NCBI GenBank assembly: GCA_026195895.1
Contig: JAPHRO010000052.1
Span: forward strand, 1 to 64,000
From: Gammaproteobacteria bacterium
GTDB taxonomy: Bacteria; Pseudomonadota; Gammaproteobacteria; SZUA-229
Reading direction: 5' to 3'
DNA length: 64,000 nt
Numbering within the stretch: position 1 is the first letter of the stretch; each line of letters opens with the position of its first letter. Under the pieces are notes generated by a model. The model ran no database searches and was not told where the DNA came from. It was given only the letters and a program-made list of their open reading frames with translations. This document shows, piece by piece, positions 46,827-55,660 of this stretch. The position numbers and the translations under genes were made by a program.

Positions 46827-47672
46827 CTAGCTGGATTTGATTGTATTAGCTAGAAATTCTAAAAAATCATTAGCAACTTTTTTTCTTCCTATTTCGTTTA
46901 AATGGCCACCATCGTTGGTATAACTTCCAATTAAGTTATAAAACTTACTTTTATGATTTTTATATTGAAAACTTTCTTTTTTTCCATCTGGGTAAGTCGA
47001 TTCGCTAGCAGCCAGATCAAATATTGGTGAATTTTTATATTTTTCCAAAAGGCGATTATTGAATTCATTTCGTTTAATGTTTGCCAATTTGCTCATATTT
47101 TCCTTACCAAGCACACTTCCAACCAGCTCATGAATCCAAACAACTATTCCATTTTCCGAATGGCGCAAAGGGACAGTAACATGAATAAATGTGATTTCAG
47201 GGTTGGCGTTTATTAATCTATCCATTATTTGTGTATATTTGGTAAATAAGTTATCTATATCGGTATCATTATTAATGTCTATGTAACAAAATTTGAGCAG
47301 GGCATAATCAATTTTCCCTTTAAGCTCATTATTAATGATGTTTTCATAATCTATGCATTTTGATAAGGGTTTAGTATTTTCCCCAACGCCTGAATGTAGG
47401 AAGAAACTTTCAGGTAGTGATTCAGCTGTTTCTTTGTTGATGAGTGTTAATTGGCTTTTGCTGCCTGAGGTCATTAATTCTTCTATTCCTTGTATGATAT
47501 TTTGACCCACAGACATATGACCAAAATAAATTCTTTTGGGCTGAATTATTTCTATATACGGTTCAACGTTGTATGTTGTGTTCATATGGGAAGTCGACTT
47601 GGTTTGATCGCAGCCTAATAGTATCATTGCGAATCCTGATGTAACACAATTTAAGATAAATCGAAGTTTCAT
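46827..47672 (-). CDS. SGNH-hydrolase-like lipoprotein
   Basis: About 281 residues from the ATG at 47672, which gives a lipoprotein signal ending 'MILLGC'; the longer track start at 47726 places extra charged residues in front. 'RIYFGHMSVGQNI' carries a Ser-Gly block I and 'TNDGGHLNEIGRK' supplies the Asp-x-x-His block V, so the SGNH esterase fold is likely. It is convergent with the sugar transferase, ending five bases from it. Possible role: removal or transfer of acyl groups on the exported polysaccharide. Confidence 0.75.
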   Translation of the reverse strand: MKLRFILNCVTSGFAMILLGCDQTKSTSHMNTTYNVEPYIEIIQPKRIYFGHMSVGQNIIQGIEELMTSGSKSQLTLINKETAESLPESFFLHSGVGENTKPLSKCIDYENIINNELKGKIDYALLKFCYIDINNDTDIDNLFTKYTQIMDRLINANPEITFIHVTVPLRHSENGIVVWIHELVGSVLGKENMSKLANIKRNEFNNRLLEKYKNSPIFDLAASESTYPDGKKESFQYKNHKSKFYNLIGSYTNDGGHLNEIGRKKVANDFLEFLANTIKSS

Positions 47673-48027
47673 ATATCTTCCTTTGCTACCTAGTGTCTGG
47701 GTAGCCATATTGCGAGTTGTTCGCATACTTTAAAATCCTGATAATTGCTGGTGACCACCTACCTGAATATGCGTAACTCCAAGGTGTAATCCTTTTAAAA
47801 CATGTGGCAATCAGTAACCACAATAGTGCTGCAAATCGGGACATGATTTCAAGCATTCCAGAGCTAAATTGATTGCCTCATTGAACTATATTCTCTATGT
47901 TAGTACAATTCTAAGGTGTAACAGCGCGTGGGCATAAGGATGAACCTCAGGAAATGTGTCGCTTACGGCTAAAAAGAACAAAAGCTATTATAACCGTAAC
48001 TATTCATCATAATGTTTTAAATTTCAT
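47673..48027. other. Divergent intergenic region in the polysaccharide locus
   Basis: About 350 bases between a minus-strand SGNH gene and a plus-strand GT2 gene. No ORF or strong repeat is visible; both promoters should be here but none stands out, and I found no GG-N10-GC sigma-54 element. Confidence 0.4.
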
Positions 48028-49167
48028 ATGATTACCATATTTTGGGCAAGTCTTGCTGGCATATTTTATGCTTACTTTGGGTATCCCTTGTTGCTGCTAA
48101 TTCTCGGCAGGTTGAAGCGATTGCTGTTTCCAGATAAAGAATTACTATTTGATGAAAGCGATGCACCTTCGGTAACAATAATAATTCCGGCACATAATGA
48201 AGCTTCTATTATAGAGGGTAAATTGAAAAACACCCTTGATCTTTATTACCCCGGAAATATGAAGATATTAATAGTTTCTGATGGTTCAACAGACACGACG
48301 ATAGAAATAGTCGAGAAATATATATCAGATGCACGTATTAAGCTTTTAAAATTGCCCGAAAGAAGAGGGAAAGCTCAAGCTTTAAATACCGCACTAGATC
48401 AGGTTGATGATGAAATAGTTGTCTTCACAGACGCATCAATCATGCTTGATGAGCTGGCGCTTTGGAAAATCATTCAACCTTTTGCTGATAGTAATATTGG
48501 ATGTGTTTCTGGGGAAGATATTATCGAAGGCGGTAGTGGTGAAGGTCTTTACGGTAAATATGAATTGTTTTTACGAAATCAGGAATCTCATTTGGGATCT
48601 ATCGTTGGTGCTAGTGGATCATTCTATGCACAAAAAACTTCCTTGATATCTCCATTTCAAGAAGGTTTAGCTCCCGATTTCTTATCCGTTATGAATACGG
48701 TTGAAAAAGGATATCGAGTTATATCATATCCCCCCGCCTTTGGGTTTATGACAGCAGTCAAATCTACCAAAAGCGAATTTAACCGGAAAGTTAGAACTTT
48801 GATTAGAGGGATGACTGCTTTATTTATAAAAGCAAATATGCTGAATCCTTTCAAATTCCCATTGTTTTCACTATTTTTATGGTCGCACAAATTAATGCGC
48901 TGGTTTGTACCGTTTATGTTAATCATACTTCTGATAAGCAGCTATTCTCTGTCTAGCTCCTATTTTTTTGGCGCGATGTTTGTGCTACAGGTCATTTTTT
49001 ACTTTATTGCTTTATTGGGCCTTATCGGTGTAAATGCTGTAACAGATAGCTTACCTGGAAAATTTTCTAGTTATTTTGTTAGCGTCAATGTGGCTATATT
49101 AGTCGCATGGATACGATATATAATGGGCGTCCGTCAAGAAATATGGTCTCCTTCTGATAGAAGTTAA
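48028..49167 (+). CDS. GT2 glycosyltransferase, membrane-bound
   Basis: 379 residues. N-terminal membrane helix, GT-A catalytic core with 'VTIIIPAHNEASII', 'LIVSDGSTDTT' and 'EIVVFTDASIML' (metal/nucleotide-sugar binding Asp), then two to four C-terminal helices. This layout is that of processive or polyprenol-linked GT2 enzymes. It probably adds sugar residues at the cytoplasmic face of the membrane. First plus-strand gene of the run that continues to the flippase. Confidence 0.9.
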   Translation: MITIFWASLAGIFYAYFGYPLLLLILGRLKRLLFPDKELLFDESDAPSVTIIIPAHNEASIIEGKLKNTLDLYYPGNMKILIVSDGSTDTTIEIVEKYISDARIKLLKLPERRGKAQALNTALDQVDDEIVVFTDASIMLDELALWKIIQPFADSNIGCVSGEDIIEGGSGEGLYGKYELFLRNQESHLGSIVGASGSFYAQKTSLISPFQEGLAPDFLSVMNTVEKGYRVISYPPAFGFMTAVKSTKSEFNRKVRTLIRGMTALFIKANMLNPFKFPLFSLFLWSHKLMRWFVPFMLIILLISSYSLSSSYFFGAMFVLQVIFYFIALLGLIGVNAVTDSLPGKFSSYFVSVNVAILVAWIRYIMGVRQEIWSPSDRS

Positions 49168-49169
49168 AT

Positions 49170-49985
49170 ATGATTAAAGAAACTCCAGTATTTTTTAAAT
49201 CAGATGGACTAAATATATTTGGTGTCGTTCATGATTCAAGTACCGTAACTCACAATAAAGCAATGGTATTTTGCCATTCATTCGCAGAAGAAAAGTTGTG
49301 GTCTCATAGAGTTCTTGTAAGTTACGCTCGCCTGTTAGCAAAGATGGGCTATCTGTGTATCAGATTTGATTATAGAGGGTACGGAGATAGCCAAGGTGAG
49401 TTTTCAGACTGTACGATCGAATCTTATGCTGATGACATAAAAAATGCCGTCATATATATAAAAACAACATTTCCTAAAATTCAGGAAATAGGTTTAATAG
49501 GTCACCGGTTAGGTGCTTCTATCGTGCTTGATCGTTATGATTATATATCTGCCAATGGACCCATAATACTCTGGGATCCAATAATAGATGGAAACCGATA
49601 TATACAAGAATTCCTTCGGTCTCACCTTACTACACAACTTGCAGTTTATGGTGAAATCAGGGAAACACGAGAAAAGTTAATTGAATCAATGGAATCCGGT
49701 AAATTAGTGAATGTAGAAGGATATGATCTGAATTATTCTCAGTACGATTCAATTTCTAAAATAATGTTAAATAAACAGCATTATGATAGCGGAGCATCAA
49801 TTTTAATCGTCCAAATAAATAGAAATCTAAAAATTAAAAAAGACGTTGAAGATTTGGCTTATAGAGCAAATAGTGAACTGAAATGTGTTGTAGAAGACCC
49901 ATTCTGGCGAGAAATTAAAAAATTTTACTACGAGGCTCCAGAGCTATATAAAGCCACAACAGATTGGTTGAAAGAATTGCAATGA
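49170..49985 (+). CDS. Alpha/beta hydrolase resembling exosortase-A-associated hydrolase 2, nucleophile Ser absent
   Basis: 271 residues with the alpha/beta-hydrolase fold: 'VFCHSFAEEK' oxyanion region, 'RFDYRGYGDSQGEF', and the nucleophile elbow 'GLIGHRLGAS', where the usual GxSxG serine is His. Exosortase-A-associated hydrolase 2 proteins typically have a substituted elbow (GLRLGA) as well. It starts 2 bp after the GT2 stop and is coupled to a second hydrolase by an ATGA overlap. Probably not a classical esterase; a role in polysaccharide or lipid-linked intermediate handling is inferred from family and position. Confidence 0.75.
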   Translation: MIKETPVFFKSDGLNIFGVVHDSSTVTHNKAMVFCHSFAEEKLWSHRVLVSYARLLAKMGYLCIRFDYRGYGDSQGEFSDCTIESYADDIKNAVIYIKTTFPKIQEIGLIGHRLGASIVLDRYDYISANGPIILWDPIIDGNRYIQEFLRSHLTTQLAVYGEIRETREKLIESMESGKLVNVEGYDLNYSQYDSISKIMLNKQHYDSGASILIVQINRNLKIKKDVEDLAYRANSELKCVVEDPFWREIKKFYYEAPELYKATTDWLKELQ

Positions 49986-50944
49986 TAGACATCTCCCCAG
50001 TATGTTTTACTAATAAAAATGGCTTTCAATTAATCGGCATGCTCGAAAAGCCTGAGTCAGAGATAGATCGTTCAATGGGTATAATTTTACTATCTCCGGG
50101 TATAAAAATGAGAGTAGCCCCTCATCGTTTATACAATAAAATGAGTAGTCATTTTGTCAAGCAGGGATTTACAGTATTGCGCTTTGATTTTTACGGCCTT
50201 GGCGATGCTGAAGGGGAGATTAAAGAAATGTTGCTCGCTGACCTATACGGCAGTATTCAGTTAGGCCGGTATGTGGATGATACAAAATGTGCTATAGATT
50301 GGATGTCAAAAGAATGTGGAATTGACAAAATAATTCTAGCTGGGTTATGTGGTGGTGCTATCACCGGTCTTCTAACCGCACAATCAGAACCGAGAGTCAA
50401 AGGATTATTGGCATTAGGAATCCCGGTAATATTGGATAGTTCTGATATTGACCCATCAAAATATCTAACTGATGGACAAATTGATCGTCTTCATAGCGGA
50501 TACATACGAAGGCTACTATCTGTACATTCATGGTTCCGCTTATTGACTTTTCAAAGCGATTATAGAGTTATCTGGAAAATAATTATAAAAAATTTTTCGA
50601 AGTATTTTAATACTCCTGAAAAACCAGAAATATCCAGCATCAAATCTAGTGAGACCAAGCCCCCCCCCGATAATATTAATCCTCTCTTTGCACCAGCATT
50701 TATTAAAATACTAGAAAAAGGCAAAAGGGTGATTTTAATATTTAGTGGATCTGATCGATTAAAATGGGAATATGATGAAAAATTCAAAAGTTTGTACCAG
50801 GATGAACTAAACGAGTATAAGAATCAGATTGAAGAAGTAACAATAGAAAAAGCAAATCACATCGTTTCATTACCTGAGTGGCAGGAAGTTATGTTTTCTG
50901 CTTCCGATTCCTGGTTCCAGAAGAATTTTAATGAAAACAGATAA
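49982..50944 (+). CDS. Alpha/beta hydrolase resembling exosortase-A-associated hydrolase 1, Cys nucleophile
   Basis: 320 residues from the ATG at 49982, overlapping the previous stop; the track start at 49964 lies inside that gene. 'ILLSPGIKMRVAPHRLY' and 'RFDFYGLGDAEGE' open the fold, and the elbow is 'ILAGLCGGAITGLL', with Cys in the nucleophile place, as in the exosortase-A-associated hydrolase 1 group. 'KANHIVSLPEWQ' offers the catalytic His near the end. The coupled pair is the strongest sign of an exosortase-type locus here, although the exosortase itself is not in view. Confidence 0.78.
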   Translation: MIDISPVCFTNKNGFQLIGMLEKPESEIDRSMGIILLSPGIKMRVAPHRLYNKMSSHFVKQGFTVLRFDFYGLGDAEGEIKEMLLADLYGSIQLGRYVDDTKCAIDWMSKECGIDKIILAGLCGGAITGLLTAQSEPRVKGLLALGIPVILDSSDIDPSKYLTDGQIDRLHSGYIRRLLSVHSWFRLLTFQSDYRVIWKIIIKNFSKYFNTPEKPEISSIKSSETKPPPDNINPLFAPAFIKILEKGKRVILIFSGSDRLKWEYDEKFKSLYQDELNEYKNQIEEVTIEKANHIVSLPEWQEVMFSASDSWFQKNFNENR

Positions 50945-51009
50945 TTGTAAATTCAATAACCTAAGAATGGTAATTATCTGAAAATGAACTCTTTCAAATT
51001 GCAAATTTC

Positions 51010-52269
51010 ATGACACTAGCATTTTACTTGTTTTTGTTTATCGTTGCGGCAGAATATGTTGGGCTTGGTAATTTTGTTCCCATCTACAATGCTTTACCTA
51101 TTCCGTTATTGATATCTTTTGTGATCTCTTTGCGTTTAATATCAATATATTCTTTCAAGCCCGTGCTGGAGTTTGATGTCGCCAAGTATTACATCGTCTT
51201 TGTATTTTTAACGGCCTTTGCAATGGTCCATGGCTTAATACAGAGTTATGCAATCGCTCCGTTAAAGACACAAATAGGCTATTTTATGTTTATAGTAATA
51301 GCCTTCTACTTAATAGAAAACAAAAAGAATATTTTTGCGTTTGCATGGATGCTTGTAGGGGTTCACGTTTTCCTTGTTTTGTTAAACTTTAATAAACTTG
51401 GGCACGAGAGATTAGGATCATTTAAAGGTAGTTTTTTTCTGGGGGATGGAAATGATTTCGCCTGGTCACTTAATATGACCTTACCAATAGCCTTTTTTTT
51501 ATTTTTTAGTACTAAGAAATTTATTTTCAAAATGATTGCGCTGGGTGGCGCGGCTTTCTTACTGCTGGGCATAGTGGGCACTCAATCAAGAGGGGCGTCT
51601 TTAGCGTTATTGGCAGGATTTATTTATTATTTTTTGTATGTATCAAATAAAAAATTCACAGCTTTAGTTATTATTTGTATGGTCGGAATGGCTGTGGTAT
51701 TTGTAGCTCCTTCTAACTATTTTGCAAGGATGGAAACTATATCCAATTATGAAGAGGACACTTCTGCGATGGGGCGTATTAAGGCGTGGAAAACAGCTAC
51801 AGAAATGGCAGTTGACCACCCCTTATTAGGTGTAGGGGCAGGAAGTTTTAATTCGGCATATGGACGGCTTTACCGAAAACCAACCGATCCAGTTAGATGG
51901 ATTTCTACGCATAGTGTGTACTTTAAGGTCCTGGCAGAATATGGATTCCCTGGGGTATTGATATATTTATTGATTATTATAAGTTGTTTAAAAACCAACA
52001 ATGCGACGGTAAGGCTAATTGAGCGTAGCAGAAATAATACGGTGATAAGCGTATTATGGCCAAAATTCCTTAACTGGAGTATCGTCAGCTGGGCTGTAGG
52101 AGCGATGTTTTTGACTGGCATTGACTATCCACATCTGTTTCTATTGGTCGGTCTAACAATGAGCGCGAATAGAATAGTGAAAAATACTGTTATTGATGAT
52201 GACGAACCTAAAATTATAAAGCCATGGGATAAAGATGTTTCGAAAGTTAAAAATGATGTATTCAGTTGA
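51010..52269 (+). CDS. O-antigen ligase/polymerase-family membrane protein
   Basis: 419 residues, about 10-12 hydrophobic segments. The Wzy_C type periplasmic loop reads 'HPLLGVGAGSFNSAYG' and 'STHSVYFKVLAEYGFPGVLIY', with the conserved Arg-free His element. It could polymerise repeat units or, as in other PEP-CTERM loci, attach glycans to protein. It lies between the hydrolase pair and a GT4 enzyme. Confidence 0.88.
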   Translation: MTLAFYLFLFIVAAEYVGLGNFVPIYNALPIPLLISFVISLRLISIYSFKPVLEFDVAKYYIVFVFLTAFAMVHGLIQSYAIAPLKTQIGYFMFIVIAFYLIENKKNIFAFAWMLVGVHVFLVLLNFNKLGHERLGSFKGSFFLGDGNDFAWSLNMTLPIAFFLFFSTKKFIFKMIALGGAAFLLLGIVGTQSRGASLALLAGFIYYFLYVSNKKFTALVIICMVGMAVVFVAPSNYFARMETISNYEEDTSAMGRIKAWKTATEMAVDHPLLGVGAGSFNSAYGRLYRKPTDPVRWISTHSVYFKVLAEYGFPGVLIYLLIIISCLKTNNATVRLIERSRNNTVISVLWPKFLNWSIVSWAVGAMFLTGIDYPHLFLLVGLTMSANRIVKNTVIDDDEPKIIKPWDKDVSKVKNDVFS

Positions 52270-52284
52270 TATGGAATTCGTACT

Positions 52285-53412
52285 ATGACAGAAAATATCA
52301 AAGTTCTGCAGGTTATTCATGGTATGCACTATGGCGGGGCGGAGAACGTCGTCAGCAACATTTTAACCCAATCTAATCCTGATCGATATGATATATCTGT
52401 GTGTTGTATTAATTTCGTTGGCGCTTTAGGTGAGGAACTGGTAAAGCAGGGCTATGATGTTCTTGGACTAGAACGAAAAGCTGGCGTATTTAAAACTTTA
52501 TCTATCATCAAGAAGATTATTAAGAATAATAAACCTGATATCATTCATACTCATGGTATACCCGCCTTTCTAGTTATTGCGGTTCTTAAAATATTTAATA
52601 GGAAGCTAAAGTGGATTCATACTTATCATTATGGAAATTACCCTCACATTAGCAAGAAATATTTATACGCACAAAAGGCATTGTCTCGATTAGCAAATAA
52701 ACTGGTAGCCGTATCAATTAGCCAAAAAAATGCTGTTATAAAACACCTCTATGTTAAAGAAGATAAAATCTGCGTTATATTTAATGGAGTAGCCAATAAT
52801 CCATTTTTGGATAATCAAGATACCAGAAACGCTTACCGGAAAGAATTTGGTTACGAAGACAGTGATATTGTAGTCGCATGTATTGTTGTACTAACGCGTC
52901 AAAAAGGTGTTGAGTATTTGTTACAGAGTGTCGAAGCAGTTAAGCAAGAAAACGACAGGGTTAAATTTTTAATAGTAGGTGGAGGAACTTTAGAAGAACA
53001 GCTAAAGGTGCAAGCTAATAAGCTGAAATCGTCAGATTCTGTCAAGTTTGTTGGCTGGAGAAAAGACATCAAAGAAATTATGACGGCAATAGATGTTTTT
53101 GTGCTTCCGTCACTTTGGGAAGGGTTACCTATGGTTATGCTAGAAGCAATGGCATCTAAACTACCTGTTGTTGTAACAGATATAGCCGACAATGCTATCG
53201 TTTTAAATGAAGGGGCGGCAGGACTGATCGTAAGACCGGGAGACTCAATCCAGTTAAGTCAGGCAATTACTAAAATTGTCAATGATGATAAATTTGCTAA
53301 ACAGTTAGGGCAAAAAGCGTTTGATAGATACTTGGAGCAGTATACAGTGGATAAAATGGTTTCGAATTATGAGAATCTATATACCGAAACTGTGCTTAAT
53401 AAATCCTCGTAA
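52285..53412 (+). CDS. GT4 glycosyltransferase
   Basis: 375 residues with the GT-B fold. N-terminal 'VLQVIHGMHYGGAENVV', donor domain 'VACIVVLTRQKGVEYLLQSV', 'FVGWRKDI' and the Glu-x7-Glu region 'PSLWEGLPMVMLEAMASKLP'. It starts 15 bp after the previous gene. It transfers a sugar from a nucleotide donor to the growing lipid-linked oligosaccharide; specificity unknown. Confidence 0.93.
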   Translation: MTENIKVLQVIHGMHYGGAENVVSNILTQSNPDRYDISVCCINFVGALGEELVKQGYDVLGLERKAGVFKTLSIIKKIIKNNKPDIIHTHGIPAFLVIAVLKIFNRKLKWIHTYHYGNYPHISKKYLYAQKALSRLANKLVAVSISQKNAVIKHLYVKEDKICVIFNGVANNPFLDNQDTRNAYRKEFGYEDSDIVVACIVVLTRQKGVEYLLQSVEAVKQENDRVKFLIVGGGTLEEQLKVQANKLKSSDSVKFVGWRKDIKEIMTAIDVFVLPSLWEGLPMVMLEAMASKLPVVVTDIADNAIVLNEGAAGLIVRPGDSIQLSQAITKIVNDDKFAKQLGQKAFDRYLEQYTVDKMVSNYENLYTETVLNKSS

Positions 53413-53434
53413 TGTTAAATAATGAACATTCAAT

Positions 53435-53998
53435 ATGATTAAATCTTTTGATGATTTACAGCAATATTTAGAAGCCGATAGAATTTCACTGCAAAGAGAA
53501 AAGACTATACGAGCATTACTTTTTGACGATATATGGAAATTTCAGAGATTATTAAGAAAGTATGAATATATAGTTAACTGTAAACGAAATATCATGTGGA
53601 GAGTTATAGTAAGGATTCGACTACGTATTCTTGAGTCTAAATTAGGGTATACAATCCCACCAAATGTATTTGGGCCAGGTCTGGCTATAGCACATCGTGG
53701 AACAATAGTTGTTAACCCAGAGGTAAAAGTTGGCGCAAACTGCAGATTACACGTATGTGTAAATATCGGGACCCAGGCAGGAACAACTGCTGAAGTTCCA
53801 GAAATAGGTAATAATTGCTATATTGGACCGGGAGCGAAATTATTTGGAAAAATAATACTAGGGGACAATATTGTTATAGGTGCGAACGCGGTTGTTAACA
53901 AAAGTTTTAATGCGGGTATTACTATTGGTGGTGTTCCTGCCAAGATTATATCTCAAAAGAGTAGTGATGGATTGTTAATAAAAGGTTACAAAGGTTGA
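53435..53998 (+). CDS. Serine-acetyltransferase-like left-handed beta-helix acyltransferase
   Basis: 187 residues. Helical N-terminal part, then hexapeptide repeats from about residue 75 with 'GPGLAIAHRGTIVVNPE', 'NCYIGPGAKLFGKIILGDNIVIGANAVV' and a terminal 'GGVPAKII'. These are CysE-like features. In polysaccharide loci such proteins usually acetylate a sugar rather than serine. It lies 22 bp after the GT4 gene and 9 bp before an SGNH gene. Confidence 0.88.
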   Translation: MIKSFDDLQQYLEADRISLQREKTIRALLFDDIWKFQRLLRKYEYIVNCKRNIMWRVIVRIRLRILESKLGYTIPPNVFGPGLAIAHRGTIVVNPEVKVGANCRLHVCVNIGTQAGTTAEVPEIGNNCYIGPGAKLFGKIILGDNIVIGANAVVNKSFNAGITIGGVPAKIISQKSSDGLLIKGYKG

Positions 53999-54007
53999 GG
54001 TGATGTC

Positions 54008-54760
54008 ATGAAATACATAAATCTTATTCGTAATATAAATTATAATAAAAATATTACGAGACTGCTTGTGATGTGTTCTATGGTTTTATATATGAATTGT
54101 GCTTTAGCAGATAATCATGAAAAAGAATCTATAGACGAAGATAAGATAATTATAATTGGCGCATCTTATGCAAAAGGCTGGCTTATAAATAGACTATCTT
54201 GTTTAAAAGTAGTAAATAAAGGTATTGATGGTAATCAGTCATTTGAAATAGAACAAAGATTTTATGAGGATGCCATAAAGCCACAGCCCAAAGCTATTGT
54301 TATTTGGGGTTTCATAAACGATCTACATGCCAATTCTAAAGAAAATATTACCCAAACAGTAGGTGATATAAAGAGGCGTATAGTGAGTATGGTCGATACT
54401 ACTAAAGCGAATAATATCGTACCTGTATTAGTAACAGAAGTCACAATTGCTGAGTCAAAGAGTTTAAAATGGAGAATTATGTCATGGATAGGAAAATTAC
54501 GCGGTAAAGAAAGCTACCAACATTATATTAATAGTAATGTTCAAAAAATAAACAAATGGATCCGAGAATATGCAACCCAGAATAATATTCTTGTAGTCGA
54601 TTTGGAGAAGTTATTATCGAATTCTGAAGGTAGCAGGAAAGACGGGTACTATGAAGCTGATGGGAGCCACATCTCAGAAAGTGCATATCAAGCTATTGAT
54701 CGATTTGCACAGCAATTTCTGAACAAGGAACTTGTATCTAAATACGGAATGTGTATTTAA
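54008..54760 (+). CDS. Secreted SGNH/GDSL-type hydrolase
   Basis: 250 residues. An N-terminal hydrophobic segment ('LLVMCSMVLYMNCALA') may be a signal peptide. Block I is 'IIIIGASYAKGW' with Ser, the Asn block is 'WGFINDLHANS', and block V is 'DGSHISESAYQAI', so a Ser-His-Asp esterase site is complete. Together with the acetyltransferase-like gene upstream, it suggests O-acetyl editing of the polysaccharide. Confidence 0.82.
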   Translation: MKYINLIRNINYNKNITRLLVMCSMVLYMNCALADNHEKESIDEDKIIIIGASYAKGWLINRLSCLKVVNKGIDGNQSFEIEQRFYEDAIKPQPKAIVIWGFINDLHANSKENITQTVGDIKRRIVSMVDTTKANNIVPVLVTEVTIAESKSLKWRIMSWIGKLRGKESYQHYINSNVQKINKWIREYATQNNILVVDLEKLLSNSEGSRKDGYYEADGSHISESAYQAIDRFAQQFLNKELVSKYGMCI

Positions 54761-54856
54761 TTTTTCTTAAGATAGTGATTATGAGACTCCCTTCACAATG
54801 ACATTTAGAATTCTCATATATCGTTAGTTGCAACCATCTACCTGGCTCTGAACGCT

Positions 54857-55660
54857 ATGAAACATAAAAATATTTTATCGTCTTTACTACTAGCCCTGTC
54901 TGTCACCGGCATATGTAATGCTGCCGAACGCCTTCCATTTAGCAGTTCCTTTGAAGGTGGCAATTTTTCAGAATGGAGTGGTGGGCCAGATAGTAGTTTG
55001 ATTGTTACCAATGAAGATGCGTCTTCAGGTTCATTTTCGGCTCGTGCCCAAATGGTCAATGGTCAAGCTACTGACAACTATAAAGATTATTATTTTGGTG
55101 ATCACCTGGTAGTGGGAGGAGAACCCGCTGACGATGAATTATGGTTAGAATTTGATAGCAAATTTGATACCAATTTCATGTTTGGGCAAAATGAAGATAT
55201 TCACAAAATCGCTATCCTCAATTTCGAAGATGAAAATGGCCGCAGAAGGTATCAGTTAGTAATAAATATACTTTTGCCAGGTGAAACATATTTCATTGAA
55301 AATTTATCATGGAACGCAGATAGAAGCTTTAATAAAACAGTTGATGCTTATAGCCAGAATACCGGAAGCCCGACCCAGCTAAACAGGGGACAATGGGAAA
55401 ATATAAGAATGTTTGTTAAGTTGAATACACCTGGCCAACACAATGGCGTTATTCGTTTTTGGTTAAATGATAGCCTGATAATTGAGGTAACGGACGCATA
55501 TATGAGGGAAGCGACAAATTATAATCCTAATAAACTTATACTTTCCAATTATGTAACTGATACCGATGTTATTGGGTATCAGCGTTGGGATAATTTTTAT
55601 TTAGGTGAGCAAGCACCAGCTGAAATCGTAAGACCCATGCCTCCTATTTTGCATGATTAG
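54857..55660 (+). CDS. Secreted polysaccharide lyase/lectin-fold protein
   Basis: 267 residues. Signal peptide 'MKHKNILSSLLLALSVTGICNA' (processing near Ala22). The rest is beta-rich with 'PFSSSFEGGNFSEWSGG', 'LWLEFDSKFD', 'GQWENIRMFVKLN' and 'RFWLNDSLIIEVTD', resembling the heparin-lyase-I/concanavalin-A-like group. It could bind or cut the polysaccharide made by the locus. Its last 17 bases overlap the convergent GT4 gene. A similar-sized protein of the same kind is at 61046. Confidence 0.7.
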   Translation: MKHKNILSSLLLALSVTGICNAAERLPFSSSFEGGNFSEWSGGPDSSLIVTNEDASSGSFSARAQMVNGQATDNYKDYYFGDHLVVGGEPADDELWLEFDSKFDTNFMFGQNEDIHKIAILNFEDENGRRRYQLVINILLPGETYFIENLSWNADRSFNKTVDAYSQNTGSPTQLNRGQWENIRMFVKLNTPGQHNGVIRFWLNDSLIIEVTDAYMREATNYNPNKLILSNYVTDTDVIGYQRWDNFYLGEQAPAEIVRPMPPILHD

